From Cryomorphaceae bacterium (GTDB taxonomy: Bacteria > Bacteroidota > Bacteroidia > Flavobacteriales > Schleiferiaceae), in NCBI GenBank assembly GCA_003445735.1, contig DMCR01000114.1, positions 1 to 12,318 of the forward strand: a stretch of 12,318 bases of DNA, in the 5' to 3' direction. The position numbers were made by a program, and so were the translations under genes. The notes under the pieces are model-generated. The model had not been told where the DNA came from and ran no database searches. It was given only the letters and a program-made list of their open reading frames with translations. How positions within the stretch are numbered: position 1 is the first letter of the stretch; each line of letters opens with the position of its first letter. Shown here one piece after another: positions 1-7,504 of this stretch.

Positions 1-1
1 A

Positions 2-649
2 TGGATTAAAATCATTGCGCTCTTAAGTGTCTTTGTAATAGGGACATATGCGTCCTTTCAAAAGCTCAAGCCCAAGCGTGTTCTGCCGATCTACAATCCC
101 GTGGATTTGAACCCTGCGGTGGTAGACGATGATTTGGAACGCATAGGGCGCGGTCACCGCATCGGGGACTTTGAATTAGTGGACCAATGGGGCAATGCGG
201 TGGATTCTTCATTGCTGCGCCATAAAGTTTATGTGGCGGACTTTTTTTTCACGACCTGTCCTACCATTTGTATTACGATGGGACAGAATTTCCAACGCAT
301 TCAAGAGGCCTACAAAGATGAGCCTAGGGTGAATTTAGTTAGTCACACGGTGATGCCTGAGATTGACACAGTTAAGATCATGTACGAATACGGCCAACGC
401 ATTGGCGCCGTTCAAGGTAAATGGCATTTATTGACCGGTGAAAAAGAGGAACTCTACCGCATGGCTCGCCGCCAATATTTTGCGGTAATGGAACCGGGCA
501 CGAGCTTTGACGAGCACGATTTCATTCACACGGAAAACGTGGTATTAGTTGACGAGAAGAAGCGCATTCGCGGTTTTTACGACGGCACAAGCGACGCACA
601 AATGGACCTATTGATTCAGGATATTCAAATCCTACTTAACGCTCAATAG
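2..649 (+). CDS. SCO family protein (copper chaperone / thioredoxin-like), 5' end missing
   Basis: The frame is open from base 2, so the gene begins upstream of the window; 215 residues are visible. The first visible stretch (WIKIIALLSVFVIGTYASF) is a membrane anchor, followed by a thioredoxin-fold domain facing the periplasm. The SCO copper site is present: Cys86 and Cys90 in FFFTTCPTIC, and His176 in the DFIHTENVVLVD segment (numbered from the first visible codon). SCO proteins deliver copper to the CuA site of cytochrome c oxidase or act as thiol-disulfide reductases; the copper ligands here fit either. The residue after the second Cys is Ile where most relatives have Pro. A GTG at 101 could start a shorter frame, but it would remove the membrane anchor, so I reject it. 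The last 14 nt overlap the 3' end of the convergent TPR gene. The partner oxidase genes are not in view. Family call is firm, physiological role is inferred. Confidence 0.93.
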   Translation, partial: WIKIIALLSVFVIGTYASFQKLKPKRVLPIYNPVDLNPAVVDDDLERIGRGHRIGDFELVDQWGNAVDSSLLRHKVYVADFFFTTCPTICITMGQNFQRIQEAYKDEPRVNLVSHTVMPEIDTVKIMYEYGQRIGAVQGKWHLLTGEKEELYRMARRQYFAVMEPGTSFDEHDFIHTENVVLVDEKKRIRGFYDGTSDAQMDLLIQDIQILLNAQ

Positions 650-1880
650 TATCTTCTGGAAGGACGGCTTTTGAGCTTTGTGTGGTGTCCAATTCTTCGG
701 GCGCCACTGGTATCTGTGTGGAATCCATAAGAGTGCGTTCGCCATCTACCACTGGAATTAAGCTTATGGTATCTATGGCTTGCGGACGGAAGGGTTGCAA
801 GAGCGAATCGGGTAATTCTAATAAAAATACGAACCCAGTATAGCTGGTGTCCACAGCGGGAACGGCAAAGGTCTCTTCGCCGCGGTGGAAATTCCAATAG
901 CGTAGGGTCGTATCCTTGGCTTTGCCTGTCAAGCCGGCCCAATGCCGGCCCATTACTTGGCCGCCTTCACTGAGGTAATAGCGGGCATATTTCGTGTCAT
1001 TGTTCAACTTCGGTCGGAAAAAGCGGTAATCTTCAACCACCCCATTGTCGCGGTTGTATTCACCCACTTGGAAGTTCCCTTTTTTGTAGTAGTCCAATGG
1101 AATTCGGTTCGTATTGTAGCGGTCCTGCAAGTCGTTTTCAGCTAAGAGGGCCAAGCTATCTTGTTGCTCAAGTCGAAGCAGGAGAATACGGTTGATGAGG
1201 TATTGCGCATTGTCGCTGTGGTAGGATAATAGGGCATCTTGCGTCTTGAGTGCCTTTGGATAATCTTTATATACACGCCACTCTAAATCTACCTGCTGTT
1301 CGGCGGTGAAGGTCCAGAATTCCTTACCGCGCTCGAAACGGAGCATGTTAGCATCGATTTGCTGTTGTGCCTTGTAGTAGTTTTCTCGCTCTAAGGAAAT
1401 GACAGCCATCATGTAGAAAGGGACTTGTTTTTCGTATAGATCACATAAAATGTCATACGTATTATAGGCCAAAGTCTTGTCTCCTTTCTCGTAGGCAATG
1501 GCGGCTTTGAAGAGCAGATATTTTTGGTAATTCGGCCGCATTTGAAGACATACCTCGAGGTCTACGAGTGCTTCATTGAAATACCCTAAAGCATAATTTG
1601 CCTCTGAGCGAAAGAAGTACAAGTCTTCGCGCTGCCAACGCTTGGATATAGCTATGTCGTAATGGCGAAGTGCGTCGGTAGGCTGCGGCGTTTCCAAACT
1701 CATATAGGAGCGGCCAATCAGCACATTATCCTGTCCGCTAAGCGATTGGCCTTTGGGTGAATATTCTATGATTTCGCTGTATTTCTTAGTATTCCATAAC
1801 CTTGAGATGTAGGATTGACCCGAGCCCTGGAATACAGCACCAAACAAGAGTAGAAATAGAATTAATTGTCTGCGTTTCAT
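636..1880 (-). CDS. Secreted TPR-repeat protein of unknown function
   Basis: This 414-residue protein starts with a clear signal peptide (MKRRQLILFLLLFGAVFQGSG, likely cut near residue 21-22). No lipobox cysteine is seen, so it is probably periplasmic or outer-membrane associated. Residues about 50-175 contain degenerate tetratricopeptide-like helix pairs, for example around YFFRSEANYALGYFNEALVD (89-108) and the following AAIAYEKGDKTLAYNTYDIL. TPRs are protein-binding scaffolds. The C-terminal half (about 255-414) has no domain I recognise; it is rich in Tyr, Arg and Asp and ends in a Thr/Ser/Pro/Glu-rich tail. The ATG start is supported by the ATGA overlap with the stop of the upstream lipoprotein gene, which implies translational coupling and a shared operon. 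The 3' end overlaps the SCO gene by 14 nt. The specific function is unknown. Confidence 0.85.
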   Translation of the reverse strand: MKRRQLILFLLLFGAVFQGSGQSYISRLWNTKKYSEIIEYSPKGQSLSGQDNVLIGRSYMSLETPQPTDALRHYDIAISKRWQREDLYFFRSEANYALGYFNEALVDLEVCLQMRPNYQKYLLFKAAIAYEKGDKTLAYNTYDILCDLYEKQVPFYMMAVISLERENYYKAQQQIDANMLRFERGKEFWTFTAEQQVDLEWRVYKDYPKALKTQDALLSYHSDNAQYLINRILLLRLEQQDSLALLAENDLQDRYNTNRIPLDYYKKGNFQVGEYNRDNGVVEDYRFFRPKLNNDTKYARYYLSEGGQVMGRHWAGLTGKAKDTTLRYWNFHRGEETFAVPAVDTSYTGFVFLLELPDSLLQPFRPQAIDTISLIPVVDGERTLMDSTQIPVAPEELDTTQSSKAVLPEDTIER

Positions 1881-2959
1881 AGCTTAAAGTTCAGCGGTTG
1901 TTCAAGATCCCAATTACCTTTGAGTTCAAAAGTTTGTTCCGGTAAAATAAATTCTCCGGGAAGATTGTTAAACCAGGAGGCCGGGGTCCAATTCGAATCT
2001 AAATTCTCATCTACAAATCCCTTGAATGTGTACTTGCCTGGCAACAAGTTTCCAAGGTTTACATAGATCGTATCGGCCTGTCGTTCCGGGCGAAATACGA
2101 AGCTCTTCTCATATCCACTCTCGTGCATCAGCCATCCGTAAGTAACCGAATCTACCGGTGGTACCACCAACACTAAGTGCCCTAGACTCTCTGCTTTTGC
2201 AGTATCTAATAAAGCGGCTATGGAATCGATTATTCCCTCTTTCGGACTTTCTGGAGTTGTAAATGTCGAATTAAAAAAAGGCATGGTAAATGGGGTAGAA
2301 TCCATCCCAGTAGGGTGGTTTTTTGACATGCCAAAAGGCTCCGTTTCCCAATCCCAAGAGCCATTGAAATTCACATCTTCAAAGACTAAAACATCAAAGG
2401 TTCGAGCGGGCATGTAAGCAAAGGAAAAATTCCCTTCCTTATCAGGAGTACCGCTAAATACCGGAGTGCTTACTGTATCTGTTCCGGCGGGGACAAGCCA
2501 GACGTTGAGTTTGTCGAACGGTGTCTTTTTGCTGGGAACAATGGTGCCTTGCAAGCTAAGGCTATCGATATAGGGGCCTGTGCTCCAAACAAATTGAAGA
2601 TTTGGGTAAGCGTTATTTTCGTTGAGATCGCCTATGGCATCGCCTAGGGAAATCCGGTAAGTGGTGTTCGATAGCAATTCCTGTGGTTCCCACTTTAAGC
2701 TTAGTCGCTTGCCTTTGATTTCGGCTTCAATGCCTTCCAAGACAGGGGTCGTGGTTATTGCAGTGCGTAGGTTTTTGCTTTGTATGTACTCGTCAAAAGT
2801 GACTTCGGCGGTGTTCCCGGACCAATTCAACTTGCCCATGACCGGACTTTGTGCGACTATAGCAGGGGGTTTTTCATCACGCGGTCCCCCTTGTGGCCGG
2901 CTTTGAACGGCGCAACCTTCAAGTATTAGGGCGATGAAGAAGAATAGATGGTATCGCAT
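1877..2959 (-). CDS. Ig-like (Big_5-type) domain lipoprotein
   Basis: From the ATG at 2959 the product has 360 residues and begins MRYHLFFFIALILEGCAVQS, a lipoprotein signal with lipobox LEGC and Cys16 as the lipidated residue. A longer frame begins at a TTG at 2998, but it only adds a non-signal-like leader, so ATG 2959 is preferred. After a GGPRDEKPP segment, typical of Bacteroidota lipoproteins of this class, residues about 30-128 form a bacterial Ig-like domain (Big_5 type: TAEVTFDEYI, then the LSNTTYRISLGDAIGDLNEN segment). Two later beta-rich regions each carry a D-x-N-x-(N/D)-x-x-W signature (FEDVNFNGSWDWE at about 193-205, and FVDENLDSNWTP near the C-terminus). They may be related carboxypeptidase-regulatory-like folds. 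The protein is probably anchored in the outer membrane. It is the first gene of a two-gene unit with the TPR protein. Binding partner and role are unknown. Confidence 0.88.
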   Translation of the reverse strand: MRYHLFFFIALILEGCAVQSRPQGGPRDEKPPAIVAQSPVMGKLNWSGNTAEVTFDEYIQSKNLRTAITTTPVLEGIEAEIKGKRLSLKWEPQELLSNTTYRISLGDAIGDLNENNAYPNLQFVWSTGPYIDSLSLQGTIVPSKKTPFDKLNVWLVPAGTDTVSTPVFSGTPDKEGNFSFAYMPARTFDVLVFEDVNFNGSWDWETEPFGMSKNHPTGMDSTPFTMPFFNSTFTTPESPKEGIIDSIAALLDTAKAESLGHLVLVVPPVDSVTYGWLMHESGYEKSFVFRPERQADTIYVNLGNLLPGKYTFKGFVDENLDSNWTPASWFNNLPGEFILPEQTFELKGNWDLEQPLNFKL

Positions 2960-3103
2960 GGTTTCAAAAATCGCGATTAAAAGTGGTTTTTCGCTCAATT
3001 AGATCTTCCTTTACTCGATAATTTCTCTACACTCCCTCTTTGGGTAGTGTGAGTAAGTATGATAGGACCAATTATTCTGTACCTTTATTTAAAATTTCAC
3101 GGC

Positions 3104-6100
3104 GTGAAAAAACTACTACTAACCATTGCCTTAGGCGTTTTCAGCTTTGCTGTTCAAGCACAGTCCTACTGTACGCCTTCGTATTCCACAGGATGTACAG
3201 TTGGAGATGATATCGACGACGTATTCATCGGGAATTTCTCTGATACAGCGACGGGATGTACTTCGTCTCCTTATTATAATGTACAAACTACCGATACAAT
3301 ATTTATACAGCAGACTGTCCCTACCTCAGTGTCCTTCACTTCGAATTATTCTACACAATACTTTGCTATTTGGGTAGATTTCAATGATGATGGTGATTTC
3401 TCTGATAGCGGGGAACACTTGTGGTCCAGTCCTACCAATGTTTGGAGCTCCTCAGTTGGGTCAATCACTATTCCTTCTACCGTTAGTTTGGGGTCGTACC
3501 GATTACGCGTACGTTCAAACTATTCGGCCACTATCGGCGCTTCTGAAAGCTGTAGCAATTTTATTTATGGTGAAACGCACGACTACACGGTCACGGTAAC
3601 TACTCCGCCAGCTTGTCCAGCGCCAGTGTTGGCCAGTTTAACAGCTACGGATACCACAGCCACCATTACTTGGACGAGTAGCGATTCTGTGTTCACCGTG
3701 GACTACAACGTGATGGGTTCATCAGCTGTGCCTACGTCTATTACGGTGTACGATACTATGGCCACCATCGCAGGTTTGAACCCGAATACTTGGTACGAAT
3801 TTTTTCTCGAGACAGATTGTAGCGGCGCGGGTAACGGATACAGTACAACAGTAGGTCCTTATTCGGTAAAAACGTTGTGTGCTTCCATGGGCACGCCTAT
3901 TTATGAGGGCTTCGATAACGATTCTGTCGGGTCGTATTTGAATCCAAATGCGCCGTCTTGTTGGTACTATGTGGAGGAAACGGGCGCGGCAGGATATGGA
4001 TATATTTATAATTCGACGTGGAGCATCTCTCCATTAAGTAGCTCAAACTACTATTACCTCTACAACTCTTACGATGCAGCTTATGAAGCTCTAGTGAGCC
4101 CAGCCGTGATCGGTTTGGACAGCGGCACGAAGCAAATGGATATCTGGCTCGCAAACACGGGCTGGTCCACAGGCAATGATGTATATGTGGGCACAGTGAG
4201 CTCGCCATCGAGCTTATCGAGTTTAGACATCATCGACACCCTTTCGGTTCCAAATGGGGGTATTTGGACCAAATTTACCGTATACTTTGATTCGAGCACC
4301 GGATACAACATGTCCGACGATCACATCGCGATTGTGTCTTCAGATACCAGTACCTACAATGCCGTGTATATTGAAGATATCCTAATCAAAGATGCGCCTC
4401 CATGTTTGCCGCCATCGGCCATCGCTCTAGGTACAGTGGGCATGGACTCGGCTCAAATTACCTACAGCGCGAGCGGAATCGCGACATGGTTAGAGTACGG
4501 CCCTTCTGGATTTACACAAGGAACTGGAACCCAAGTCCAAGTCACAGGTTCACCCGCTTGGCTGACTGGTTTGACATCAAACACAACGTACGATGTATAT
4601 GTCGTTCAAATGTGTTCGGACAGCACCATCTCCCCAGGATATGGTCCTGTATCGTTCAAAACATTAGCGTGTTCTCTCTCGCAAATGTGTACGTTCGACA
4701 TTGAGTTGACGGATACTTATGGCGACGGATGGAATGGTGCTGAAGTGGAGGTCTTGAACTCGAATGGAAGCGTTGAATATACTCTTGGGGCGAATTTTAT
4801 TACGGGTATCAGTTACACCGAAACGATTAGCCTTTGTACGGGTGGATCTTTTACCATCGTGGTTTCAGACGAGGGAGGTTACCCAGGTGAAATCGGTTTG
4901 AACGTAATCTCTGGTGGTTCGACCATTGATTCTTACTCGGCAACTTCTGCCACTACAGTCGGTACACAAATGGCAAGCTTTAGCTCAAACTGTAATGTCC
5001 TCTGCCCTGCACCGTCGAACTTAACCTATAATGCAGGTAAGAACGATGCCTCCTTCACCTTCAACCAGAACGGTGGGAATGGAACTTATGTGTACCAGTG
5101 GGGCCCTACGGGTTTTTTGCAAGCTACTGGTACAGGGTTCACACCAGGGATTGACTCCACCACCTCGAATAACTTCACCATCACAGGTTTGTCTTCAAGT
5201 TCTTGCTACGAGGTGATCGTTATCCAATACTGTGGCGCAAATGGTATCTCTGATACCCTAGGTCCAGTAGCATTCTGTACCGGCATGTGTGATACCGCAG
5301 ATCTTTGTGATTTCACCATGAGCATGTACGATACTTATGGTGATGGATGGAACGGTGCTACTGTAGACCTTTACTTCAACGGTGCCTTCGGGCAGACCTT
5401 CGGACCAAGCTTCACTACAGGAGATAGCTTGATCATCGACTTCCAGGTTTGTGCAGGCACAGAAATCGCAGTGGTCAATGGCGCACAAGGCTCTTACCCG
5501 TCAGAGGTATACTACACCTTGAGCGGATCGAACGGTCAAAGCGTAAGCGTTTCTTCCGGAAACTTCAGCGCCGGCCCAGTTGACACCCTAACCGCAAACT
5601 GTGTGACGCCATCTTGTGCCACGCCAAACAACCTTGCGGTCGCTAATATGGGCAGCACCTTCGCAGATATCTCTTGGACTGGAGGCAATGGTACCTTCAT
5701 TTACCACTATTCTGCTTCAGGTTCCACCAACACCATGGTAGGTACCTCTACTTCGGCGATGGCGTCAATGACCGGTTTGGCACCAGTAATGACCTACTTC
5801 TTTGATGTTGCTGAGGTTTGTGCCCCAGGCGATACCTCCTTGAAAATGTACTACAGCTTCACTACGGACAGCTGTTCTGCCATCAACGTGGGCAACCCGA
5901 ACTATAGTATTGATAGCATCGGTACCAGCTTTGCGGACATCACATTTACTTGGGGTGGTGCTTCAGGATATAATAGCTATTTCATCAACTTCGGTGACGG
6001 TTCTAATGCCACCGGTATGGGCAGCACTCATAGCCACTCCTATACTTCAAATGGACAGTACACGGCAGTGTTGAAGTTGTATGGCGATTGTGATACGACT

Positions 6101-6406
6101 TCACAGCAGATCTTCGTGAACATTCAAGGCATCGGTTTGGAAGAGCAAGCGGCTCAATCCATCCTTATGTACCCTAACCCAACCACTGGCTTGATTCACA
6201 TCAGCGGAACAGCCGAACAAGGAGAAGAAGTGCAGATGCGCGTTATGAATTACGTGGGTCAGGTGTTGTTCAACACGACCATGACTACCACAAATGGCAT
6301 CTTTGAAAAAGACTACGACCTTAGTGGTTTTAGCACCGGAACCTACCTCGTAGAAATCCGTACTGTCAATGGGATGGTTCAACGTCCATTCGTGGTGAGA
6401 CATTAA
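3104..6406 (+). CDS. Large multidomain surface/secreted protein with type IX secretion sorting domain
   Basis: I start this 1100-residue protein at GTG 3104 because it gives a textbook signal peptide (VKKLLLTIALGVFSFAVQAQ). An ATG at 3059 is possible but adds 15 unusual residues. Domain order, numbered from the GTG: GEVED-type domain with an Asp-rich, possibly Ca-binding WVDFNDDGDFSDSGEH loop (about 81-163); Fn3 (172-257); MAM-like/cleaved-adhesin jelly roll (260-430); Fn3 (434-521); DTYGDGWNGA module (530-630); Fn3 (635-727); second DTYGDGWNGA module (735-833); Fn3 (838-922); PKD with FGDGS (930-1007); C-terminal T9SS type A sorting domain with YPNPTTG (about 1020-1100). Known sorting domains of this kind direct export through the T9SS and surface attachment or release. 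No protease or glycosidase catalytic signature is seen, so an adhesive or matrix role is the best inference. Many cysteines suggest disulfides. A good promoter is not evident. Codon choice changes in the second half. Confidence 0.92.
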   Translation: MKKLLLTIALGVFSFAVQAQSYCTPSYSTGCTVGDDIDDVFIGNFSDTATGCTSSPYYNVQTTDTIFIQQTVPTSVSFTSNYSTQYFAIWVDFNDDGDFSDSGEHLWSSPTNVWSSSVGSITIPSTVSLGSYRLRVRSNYSATIGASESCSNFIYGETHDYTVTVTTPPACPAPVLASLTATDTTATITWTSSDSVFTVDYNVMGSSAVPTSITVYDTMATIAGLNPNTWYEFFLETDCSGAGNGYSTTVGPYSVKTLCASMGTPIYEGFDNDSVGSYLNPNAPSCWYYVEETGAAGYGYIYNSTWSISPLSSSNYYYLYNSYDAAYEALVSPAVIGLDSGTKQMDIWLANTGWSTGNDVYVGTVSSPSSLSSLDIIDTLSVPNGGIWTKFTVYFDSSTGYNMSDDHIAIVSSDTSTYNAVYIEDILIKDAPPCLPPSAIALGTVGMDSAQITYSASGIATWLEYGPSGFTQGTGTQVQVTGSPAWLTGLTSNTTYDVYVVQMCSDSTISPGYGPVSFKTLACSLSQMCTFDIELTDTYGDGWNGAEVEVLNSNGSVEYTLGANFITGISYTETISLCTGGSFTIVVSDEGGYPGEIGLNVISGGSTIDSYSATSATTVGTQMASFSSNCNVLCPAPSNLTYNAGKNDASFTFNQNGGNGTYVYQWGPTGFLQATGTGFTPGIDSTTSNNFTITGLSSSSCYEVIVIQYCGANGISDTLGPVAFCTGMCDTADLCDFTMSMYDTYGDGWNGATVDLYFNGAFGQTFGPSFTTGDSLIIDFQVCAGTEIAVVNGAQGSYPSEVYYTLSGSNGQSVSVSSGNFSAGPVDTLTANCVTPSCATPNNLAVANMGSTFADISWTGGNGTFIYHYSASGSTNTMVGTSTSAMASMTGLAPVMTYFFDVAEVCAPGDTSLKMYYSFTTDSCSAINVGNPNYSIDSIGTSFADITFTWGGASGYNSYFINFGDGSNATGMGSTHSHSYTSNGQYTAVLKLYGDCDTTSQQIFVNIQGIGLEEQAAQSILMYPNPTTGLIHISGTAEQGEEVQMRVMNYVGQVLFNTTMTTTNGIFEKDYDLSGFSTGTYLVEIRTVNGMVQRPFVVRH
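4403..5614 (+). repeat. Tandem duplication of an Fn3 + DTYGDGW two-domain module inside the surface protein
   Basis: Two consecutive units of 200 and 204 residues (4403-5002 and 5003-5614) have the same order: a Cys-x-x-Pro-Ser start, an Fn3 domain, then a beta-rich module opening with DTYGDGWNGA. Aligned landmarks include YGPSGFTQGTGT against WGPTGFLQATGT, DTYGDGWNGAEVEV against DTYGDGWNGATVDL, and GGYPGEIGLNVISG against GSYPSEVYYTLSG. The DTYGDGWNGA codons at 4712 and 5330 are nearly identical in DNA, but most of the rest has diverged, so the duplication is old or the units came from different sources. Confidence 0.8.
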
Positions 6407-6575
6407 TCCTACTTGGCTTTGGCATACACTTTGCTCGTCAAGGGATAATTAGGCTCTGCACGGGTGGCATTGATCAGGAAATACCATCCTTGTTAAAAAA
6501 CTTAAGGGTTTGGAAACTGCAGGGAGAAGAGGATTTTTTTAGTTTCGTTGTGTAATTGTTAAGATTGAAAATCAG
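6407..6575. other. 169-nt spacer without an assigned gene
   Basis: This is the longest non-coding gap in the window. I see no convincing terminator hairpin after the surface-protein gene and no well-spaced Bacteroidota promoter. The nearest match to a -7 box is TAGTTTCG at 6540-6547, but the closest upstream TTTG (6509-6512) is 27 nt away, longer than the usual 17-23. On the minus strand, 6409-6492 is open for 27 codons with protein-like composition and stops 3 nt beyond the surface-protein stop; it may be a decayed gene end (see findings). Confidence 0.5.
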
Positions 6576-7463
6576 ATGAGTACCGAAGAGGGAAATAAGA
6601 AATTAGGTTGGGTCGTAGCTATATTGGCTATAGCCGTATTGGTGTTGGGGGGATTACTTTACTTGAGAAGTCAAGAGAATAATACCCTAGAGCTCGAAAA
6701 GCAAGCATTAACTATCGAATTGTCTGAGATGAAAGCAGATCTTTTGTCTCAAATGGGCGCAAATGACAGCTTGAATGGCTTTATTCAATACGAAACCCAA
6801 CGTCTAGGTGCATTAATTGACAGCATCAATACCGTGAATGTTCAAAACAAGAAGCAATTAACAGCGTATCGTAGCCGTTTGGCAAGAATGAAGAAGCAGA
6901 ACGCAGCTTTGGTCGCGCAGTTGGACAGCACGAACACAGCATATGCTGCATTGAAGTTGCACGAGCAGATGATTGCTGACAGCTTGAACAATGCTCTAGA
7001 TGCGAATGCGAATTTGCAAGGTCAAAACACAGGTTTGCGCGAGACAGTAGAGAAAGGCCAGCGATTAGTGATCGCTTCGTCAACAGTTCGGGCGGTTCGT
7101 ATCGCGAGTAATGGCAAGGAGCGCAAGACGCGTCGTGCGAAGCGTACGGACCAATTAAATGTGTGTATCACCCTCGCCAAAAACCGCATTGCGGAACAAG
7201 GTGAAACCACTTTCTACGCGAAGTGGATTGGTCTAAACGGCAAGCCAGTTGACGGTCCTGAAGGGAATGTTGCAGTGGTAGGCGGTGAGCGCTCGAACTT
7301 CAATGGTTCAGCGACTATAAACTTCACAGGTGAGGCGACAGAGGTTTGTATTGCTGCAGGTCGTGCGGTAGATGCACCTGTACAATTGTCCCCAGGCATC
7401 TACACTATCGTTGTAATGACAGATAGTTATTTGGTAGGGACTGTCGCGGTAGAATTGAAATAA
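6576..7463 (+). CDS. Inner-membrane protein with periplasmic coiled coil and C-terminal beta domain, unknown function
   Basis: The 295-residue product has a short charged N-terminus, one transmembrane helix (about residues 10-30, LGWVVAILAIAVLVLGGLLYL), then a long Leu/Gln/Asn-rich coiled coil (about 33-162), a basic linker (KERKTRRAKR, 181-190), and a compact C-terminal domain (about 192-295). The latter begins QLNVCITLAKNRIAEQG and ends LSPGIYTIVVMTDSYLVGTV, which reads as an Ig-like beta sandwich. With a single uncleaved anchor and no basic residues favouring the opposite topology, the bulk most likely lies in the periplasm (inference). It lies 41 nt upstream of an OmpA-family lipoprotein gene that also has a long coiled coil, so the two are probably co-transcribed. 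I recognise it only as a conserved Bacteroidota-type hypothetical protein. The ATG start is the first in frame and is preceded by an A-rich stretch. Confidence 0.82.
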   Translation: MSTEEGNKKLGWVVAILAIAVLVLGGLLYLRSQENNTLELEKQALTIELSEMKADLLSQMGANDSLNGFIQYETQRLGALIDSINTVNVQNKKQLTAYRSRLARMKKQNAALVAQLDSTNTAYAALKLHEQMIADSLNNALDANANLQGQNTGLRETVEKGQRLVIASSTVRAVRIASNGKERKTRRAKRTDQLNVCITLAKNRIAEQGETTFYAKWIGLNGKPVDGPEGNVAVVGGERSNFNGSATINFTGEATEVCIAAGRAVDAPVQLSPGIYTIVVMTDSYLVGTVAVELK

Positions 7464-7504
7464 TCGGGCTTCATCAAAAATCAGACTCCAAAAAATAACT
7501 TGCC

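Noticed and set aside
101..649. A shorter SCO gene starting at GTG 101
   Set aside because: The frame is open back to base 2 and the upstream codons encode the membrane anchor expected in SCO proteins, so the true start is outside the window.
2960..2998. TTG start at 2998 for the Ig-like lipoprotein
   Set aside because: It puts 13 unusual residues before an excellent lipoprotein signal that begins at ATG 2959.
3080..3087. TACCTTTA as the promoter -7 box of the surface-protein gene
   Set aside because: It has one mismatch to the consensus and no TTG lies 17-23 nt upstream; the nearest TTTG (3039-3042) is 37 nt away.
3059..3103. ATG start at 3059 for the large surface protein
   Set aside because: It adds a hydrophobic, non-standard leader before a complete signal peptide beginning at GTG 3104. 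The choice is not certain.
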